Part shown: positions 6,042 through 8,414 of the stretch, piece after piece
Numbering within the stretch: the stretch's first letter is position 1
Layout of the letters: each line of letters starts with the position of its first letter
Assembly: GCA_002499455.1 (NCBI GenBank)
Contig: DALN01000021.1
Span: 1-8,414, forward strand
Reading direction: 5' to 3'
Length of the DNA: 8,414 bases
From: Methanoculleus sp. UBA77
GTDB taxonomy: Archaea > Halobacteriota > Methanomicrobia > Methanomicrobiales > Methanoculleaceae
Translations under genes and position numbers: made by a program
Notes under the pieces: model-generated
Databases searched by the model: none
Seen by the model: only the letters and a program-made list of their open reading frames with translations
What the model was told of the DNA's origin: nothing

Positions 6042-7418
6042 TTAATTTTCCCCGCCGAGATTCAGTTTCTTTGTCTTCCAGGCTCCCTGCCTGTAGAAGA
6101 AGAGATCGCAGAGGAACACCACCACGGTGCCGCAGACCACCGCGAACCAGACGAACTGCAGCGGGAGACCCATTGACACAACGACCGCGGCAAGGCCCAC
6201 CTGCACGATCAGCTGCCCCGCGATCGCCGCGTACATGCCGGGTCTCGTCATCCCCGCACCGTTCATCGCAAATCCCATCGTCATCGCCATGGCTATCACG
6301 AAGTACGACATCGGGATGATCTGCATGAACAGGATGCCGTTTGCAAGCGTCTCGCCTGCCGCACCGAAGAACGCCAGGAAGTGCTCCGCGTACAGCAGGT
6401 AGAGGATACCCACGGCCGCCATAAACGACGCATTCACGATCGCCGCGATCCTGACTGTTCTCTCCGCCCTCTCCACTTTTCCTGCTCCCAGGTTCTGCCC
6501 GACCATCACCGCGACGCCCGTGCAGAGCCCCATCACGAAGATGAGACCCAGCATATCCAGACGCTGGCAGATACCGTATGCTGCCACCGCTGTCGTGCCG
6601 TACAGTGCTACGATCGCGGTCATACCCAGGAACGCAAAACTCCGAACGCCGCTCTGTACCGCCGACGGTATCGTGACCTTCACGATATCTTTGATCAGCT
6701 GCGGTTCAAACGTCCATTTCTTCGGGAACCTGACCGGCCCGTTCCTTCTGGACGGCAGGAGATACATCACCCCGATCAAAAGCAGCACCCCGGTCGTGCG
6801 CGATGTCAGGGAAGCATATGCAGACCCGGCTATACCGAGTGCCGGGAGACCGCCAAGACCCATGATCAGCGTCGGGTTCAGAACCACGTTCACGATGTTC
6901 ACCGCGATCATCACGAACATCGGTGTTCTCGAATCTCCCGTACTCTGGAAGACCGTCGTCAGGATCATCAGCGTGACGAAGACGAACATTCCCATCAACA
7001 TCGGGGAGAGGAAGCGTGATCCCATCACTGCAACATCGGGTTCGGCCCCGAGAAGCAGGAGAAGGTCCTGCGACAAGAATAAGCCGATGACTGCAAGGAT
7101 CGCCGAGAAGGCAAGTGCCAGGTAGAGCGAATGCGAAAGAATCACCTGGATCCGCTCGAATCGCTCCGACCCGTATGCCCGCGAGACGAATGCGGCCGTT
7201 GCCGTCACGATCCCGAAGATCACCGTCGTGAGCACCAGAATAATGGATATGCTCATCGCTCCGCCGGCAATCGCGACATCGCCGAGTTTGCCGATGAAAT
7301 ACATATCTACAACCTCCAGGATGCTCGTGAGGAGGTTGCTGATGATGATCGGAAGTGCCACTATCAAAAGGCACTTTCCGACCGGCCCTTCGGTGAGAAA
7401 ATTATTGGAAGAGGTCAT
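6042..7418 (-). CDS. MATE-family multidrug/cation antiporter
   Basis: A 458-residue integral membrane protein that would export cationic or drug-like compounds in exchange for Na+ or H+. Hydrophobicity shows about twelve membrane segments in two halves, as in NorM/DinF-like MATE proteins. Family signs are the N-terminal VALPIIISNLL helix, VDMYFIGKLG at 37-46, the QSTGDSRTP loop of the first half, and in the second half VGQNLGAGK followed by a helix and a long loop. Length is normal for the family. The start is taken as the ATG at 7418; an in-frame TTG at 7424 is possible but no Shine-Dalgarno supports either. The mRNA may have a very short leader. It reads as a single-gene unit: the next gene has its own TATA box. 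GC is visibly lower than in neighbours (34 of 60 in 6601-6660 against 45 of 60 within mutL at 1321-1380), which may point to acquisition from elsewhere. The substrate is unknown. Confidence 0.95.
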   Translation of the reverse strand: MTSSNNFLTEGPVGKCLLIVALPIIISNLLTSILEVVDMYFIGKLGDVAIAGGAMSISIILVLTTVIFGIVTATAAFVSRAYGSERFERIQVILSHSLYLALAFSAILAVIGLFLSQDLLLLLGAEPDVAVMGSRFLSPMLMGMFVFVTLMILTTVFQSTGDSRTPMFVMIAVNIVNVVLNPTLIMGLGGLPALGIAGSAYASLTSRTTGVLLLIGVMYLLPSRRNGPVRFPKKWTFEPQLIKDIVKVTIPSAVQSGVRSFAFLGMTAIVALYGTTAVAAYGICQRLDMLGLIFVMGLCTGVAVMVGQNLGAGKVERAERTVRIAAIVNASFMAAVGILYLLYAEHFLAFFGAAGETLANGILFMQIIPMSYFVIAMAMTMGFAMNGAGMTRPGMYAAIAGQLIVQVGLAAVVVSMGLPLQFVWFAVVCGTVVVFLCDLFFYRQGAWKTKKLNLGGEN

Positions 7419-7451
7419 TGTCAAGTAGTCATATTATTTGAAGTTGGAGAC

Positions 7452-7459
7452 GATAAAGA
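7452..7459 (-). promoter_or_regulatory. Possible TATA box for the MATE gene
   Basis: Minus-strand TCTTTATC is centred about 37 bases before the ATG at 7418, predicting a leader of roughly ten bases. The match to the archaeal consensus is only moderate, and AATAATAT at about 7431-7438 is too close to the start to serve. Confidence 0.3.
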
Positions 7460-7497
7460 TTGACCAACAGTTTAAACGATTTTTAACGGGCAAATCT

Positions 7498-7521
7498 AAA
7501 AACAGGGCCGCTCAGGCGCCC
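7498..7521 (-). terminator. Hairpin plus T5 terminator facing the MATE promoter
   Basis: On the minus strand, GGG CGC pairs with GCG CCC (one bulged G, loop CTGA; bases 7521-7505), followed by TG and TTTTT (7502-7498). This is a complete intrinsic-type terminator. It lies upstream of MATE, so it would stop a minus-strand transcript coming from 7522-7900, where no large gene is seen. The TGA of the smallest micro-ORF (7512-7514) lies in its loop. Confidence 0.55.
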
Positions 7522-7574
7522 CTCCAGATTATCAGGAACACTCGATCGTGGTGAACGTTCAGCCAGGGGATCAT
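7512..7574 (-). CDS. Candidate micro-ORF 3 (20 residues), unknown
   Basis: The peptide is MIPWLNVHHDRVFLIIWRGA, hydrophobic at its end. Its ATG overlaps the stop of the preceding micro-ORF (ATGA at 7574-7571), and its own stop lies in the loop of the terminator at 7498-7521. I recognise no family. It may be a real small peptide or the last piece of a decayed gene. Confidence 0.18.
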   Translation of the reverse strand: MIPWLNVHHDRVFLIIWRGA

Positions 7575-7711
7575 CGGCCCGACGCGTCACCAGCGTGCCG
7601 GGGAAGCCCACCTGGGGTGTACCGGAGCATGCGCCGCCCCCTGTGGGGCCGGGCAGTTTCCCGAGCCCCCGACCCGCTCCCGGCCGTGACCGGGAGCCAG
7701 ATCGCCGTCAT
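7571..7711 (-). CDS. Candidate micro-ORF 2 (46 residues), unknown
   Basis: The frame starts with an ATG overlapping the stop of micro-ORF 1 (ATGA at 7711-7708) and ends in an ATGA overlap with micro-ORF 3. It begins MTAIWLPVTAGSGSG and continues with an arginine-rich stretch (RPHRGRRMLRY). Third codon positions are mostly G or C, as in the real genes here, but the whole block is GC-rich, so this is weak evidence. A perfect 8-bp hairpin lies within it (7676-7697). No family is recognised. Confidence 0.2.
   Translation of the reverse strand: MTAIWLPVTAGSGSGARETARPHRGRRMLRYTPGGLPRHAGDASGR
7676..7697. repeat. Perfect 8-bp hairpin in the 7.6-kb block
   Basis: GCTCCCGG (7676-7683) pairs with CCGGGAGC (7690-7697) around a 6-base loop. 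A second short stem, GCCCC/GGGGC, lies at 7636-7649. On the minus strand the 8-bp stem begins 10 bases past the micro-ORF 1 stop. No T run follows it on either strand. It suggests RNA structure or a binding site. Confidence 0.45.
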
Positions 7712-7872
7712 TCCAGTTCTTTGACCGCTTCGACCTCGAGGCGCACCATGAGGATGGAGATGCGGATGCGGCCGTCGGGGGGAGGGGTAGTGCTCCGCGG
7801 AGTGGCGGCAGGCAGGGCACCGGATCCCTGATTTTTTTGCCGAAAACGTCTGAGGGCAGCGATAATCAACAT
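7708..7872 (-). CDS. Candidate micro-ORF 1 (54 residues), unknown
   Basis: Starting MLIIAALRRFRQKNQ, it passes through a Pro/Thr/Ala-rich middle and ends in DGRIRISILMVRLEVEAVKELE, which looks like a genuine protein end: a strand of alternating Arg/Ile, then an amphipathic charged helix, with C- or G-ending codons. The beginning is less convincing, since a run of seven A falls in it and its codons are AT-rich. The real product might be an N-terminally damaged remnant. The start lies about 38 bases from an AT-rich TATA-like element at 7904-7914. No family is recognised. Confidence 0.25.
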   Translation of the reverse strand: MLIIAALRRFRQKNQGSGALPAATPRSTTPPPDGRIRISILMVRLEVEAVKELE

Positions 7873-7903
7873 TAATTCACTTAAAGCAGTCTTTCTTCAA
7901 AAA

Positions 7904-7914
7904 GAAAATTTAAG
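7904..7914. promoter_or_regulatory. AT-rich TATA-like element between divergent ORFs
   Basis: GAAAATTTAAG reads on the plus strand as a BRE-like GAAA followed by TTTAAG, about 38 bases before the lipoprotein ATG at 7950. On the minus strand CTTAAATTTTC is at a similar distance from the micro-ORF 1 ATG at 7872. The plus-strand BRE is better, so the lipoprotein is the likelier client. Predicted plus-strand transcription starts near 7938. Confidence 0.4.
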
Positions 7915-7949
7915 AACTGTTTTATTCTCCCCTGTTACATGCAGAAGTA

Positions 7950-8414
7950 ATGATTCAGGTACCTGAGCGCTTTTTGCGCGTATACCGGCCGGCATGCATC
8001 GTCGGCGTACTGATCCTCCTCATCGTCGCTGCGGGCTGCACGAACACCGCCATCCCAGCCGGTGGAGATTCCATCTCCGGGAGTGTGGCAGGGGATTACG
8101 CGGGAGGAACAATCTACGTTGCGGCTATCAACGCCGCAGCATATTCGGTGTCGGATATCAGGGTCATGGAGACCGGGGAGCATCCAGAACGCTCGCAGTA
8201 CGTCAGCGGCTTTGCCGCGCTCGATAAGCCAGGGGAGTATATCATCTCCGGGCTTATCCCCGGCAACTACACCGTCTACGCCTGGGCGGACACCGACGAC
8301 AACGGCCGGATCGATCACCTCGACTACCGCGACCCGACCGGGTGGTACTGCACCCCATCGCACCTCACCCCCGTCCGGGTCGCCGTTACGCCGGGGAACG
8401 CCACGACCGGGATC
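7950..8414 (+). CDS. Lipoprotein with beta-sandwich-like domain and EF-hand-like loop (3' end outside window)
   Basis: The first 155 codons of an exported protein. A basic N-terminus is followed by a hydrophobic stretch (17-28) and the lipobox AAGC with C30, so the mature protein should be lipid-anchored outside the membrane. Residues 40-155 contain ISGSVAGDYAGGTIYVAA and PGEYIISGLIPGNYTVYAW, the strand-turn pattern of carboxypeptidase-regulatory or prealbumin-like domains. DTDDNGRID at 114-122 then fits the calcium loop of EF-hand and dockerin modules (D-x-D-x-N-G-x-I-D). The start at 7950 overlaps the TAA of a three-codon frame (ATGCAGAAGTAATG from 7939). Its promoter is probably the element at 7904-7914, which would give a leader of only about a dozen bases. 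The specific function is unknown. The frame is open to the window edge. Confidence 0.88.
   Translation, partial: MIQVPERFLRVYRPACIVGVLILLIVAAGCTNTAIPAGGDSISGSVAGDYAGGTIYVAAINAAAYSVSDIRVMETGEHPERSQYVSGFAALDKPGEYIISGLIPGNYTVYAWADTDDNGRIDHLDYRDPTGWYCTPSHLTPVRVAVTPGNATTGI

Noticed and set aside
7552..7561. Perfect 10-base palindrome TGAACGTTCA
   Set aside because: It could be an operator, but it is far from the MATE start, falls within micro-ORF 3, and a single short palindrome in 8 kb is expected by chance.
7595..7831. Plus-strand ORF of 78 codons ending right before a T7 run (7832-7838)
   Set aside because: The stop-then-T7 arrangement is attractive, but the peptide is low-complexity (Pro/Arg/Met repeats), third positions are less G/C-biased than in real genes, and the minus-strand frame at its end looks more protein-like.
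1..8414. tRNA, rRNA, CRISPR array, insertion sequence or defence system
   Set aside because: No cloverleaf, regularly spaced repeats, transposase motifs or terminal inverted repeats were seen on either strand.

Overview
The window most likely comes from a high-GC methanogenic archaeon of the Methanomicrobiales, probably Methanoculleus or a close relative. This is inferred from several signs: archaeal TATA/BRE-like promoters, T-run terminators without bacterial -35/-10 boxes, a COG1750-type archaeal Lon-like protease, a secreted PsbP-like protein with a Thr/Pro/Ala linker, and a bacterial-type MutS-MutL pair of the kind mesophilic methanogens carry. Codons end mostly in G or C, except in the MATE gene and the intergenic gaps.

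Layout. Positions 1-531 (+) hold the C-terminal end of mutS. mutL follows (528-2292, +) with an ATGA stop/start overlap. As written, mutL has a +1 frameshift pinned to 2146-2157, which removes the C-terminal CPHGRP motif from the main frame. Positions 2293-2754 are an AT-richer convergent gap with T-run terminators and two inverted repeats. From 5913 down to 2755 (-) runs an apparent three-gene operon of membrane-anchored or secreted proteins: a Lon-like serine protease, a UshA-type 5'-nucleotidase/metallophosphoesterase and a PsbP-like protein. It has a good TATA box at 5938-5946 and a T7 terminator just after the last stop. Next is a MATE-family multidrug/cation antiporter (6042-7418, -) of visibly lower GC. 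Positions 7419-7949 contain no clear large gene. They do hold a chain of three tiny minus-strand ORFs linked by ATGA overlaps and closed by a hairpin-plus-T5 terminator. The window ends inside a plus-strand lipoprotein gene (7950 to edge) with an EF-hand-like loop.

How the genes work together. MutS recognises mismatches and MutL acts downstream as a nicking endonuclease, so the frameshift decides whether this cell has working methyl-independent mismatch repair or only a sequence error. The protease-nucleotidase-PsbP cluster acts outside the cytoplasmic membrane, plausibly in processing or scavenging at the cell surface; no shared pathway is proven. The least explained part is the 7498-7914 block. 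Its micro-ORF chain, terminator and shared AT-rich promoter element may be a small unannotated operon or the remains of one decayed gene.
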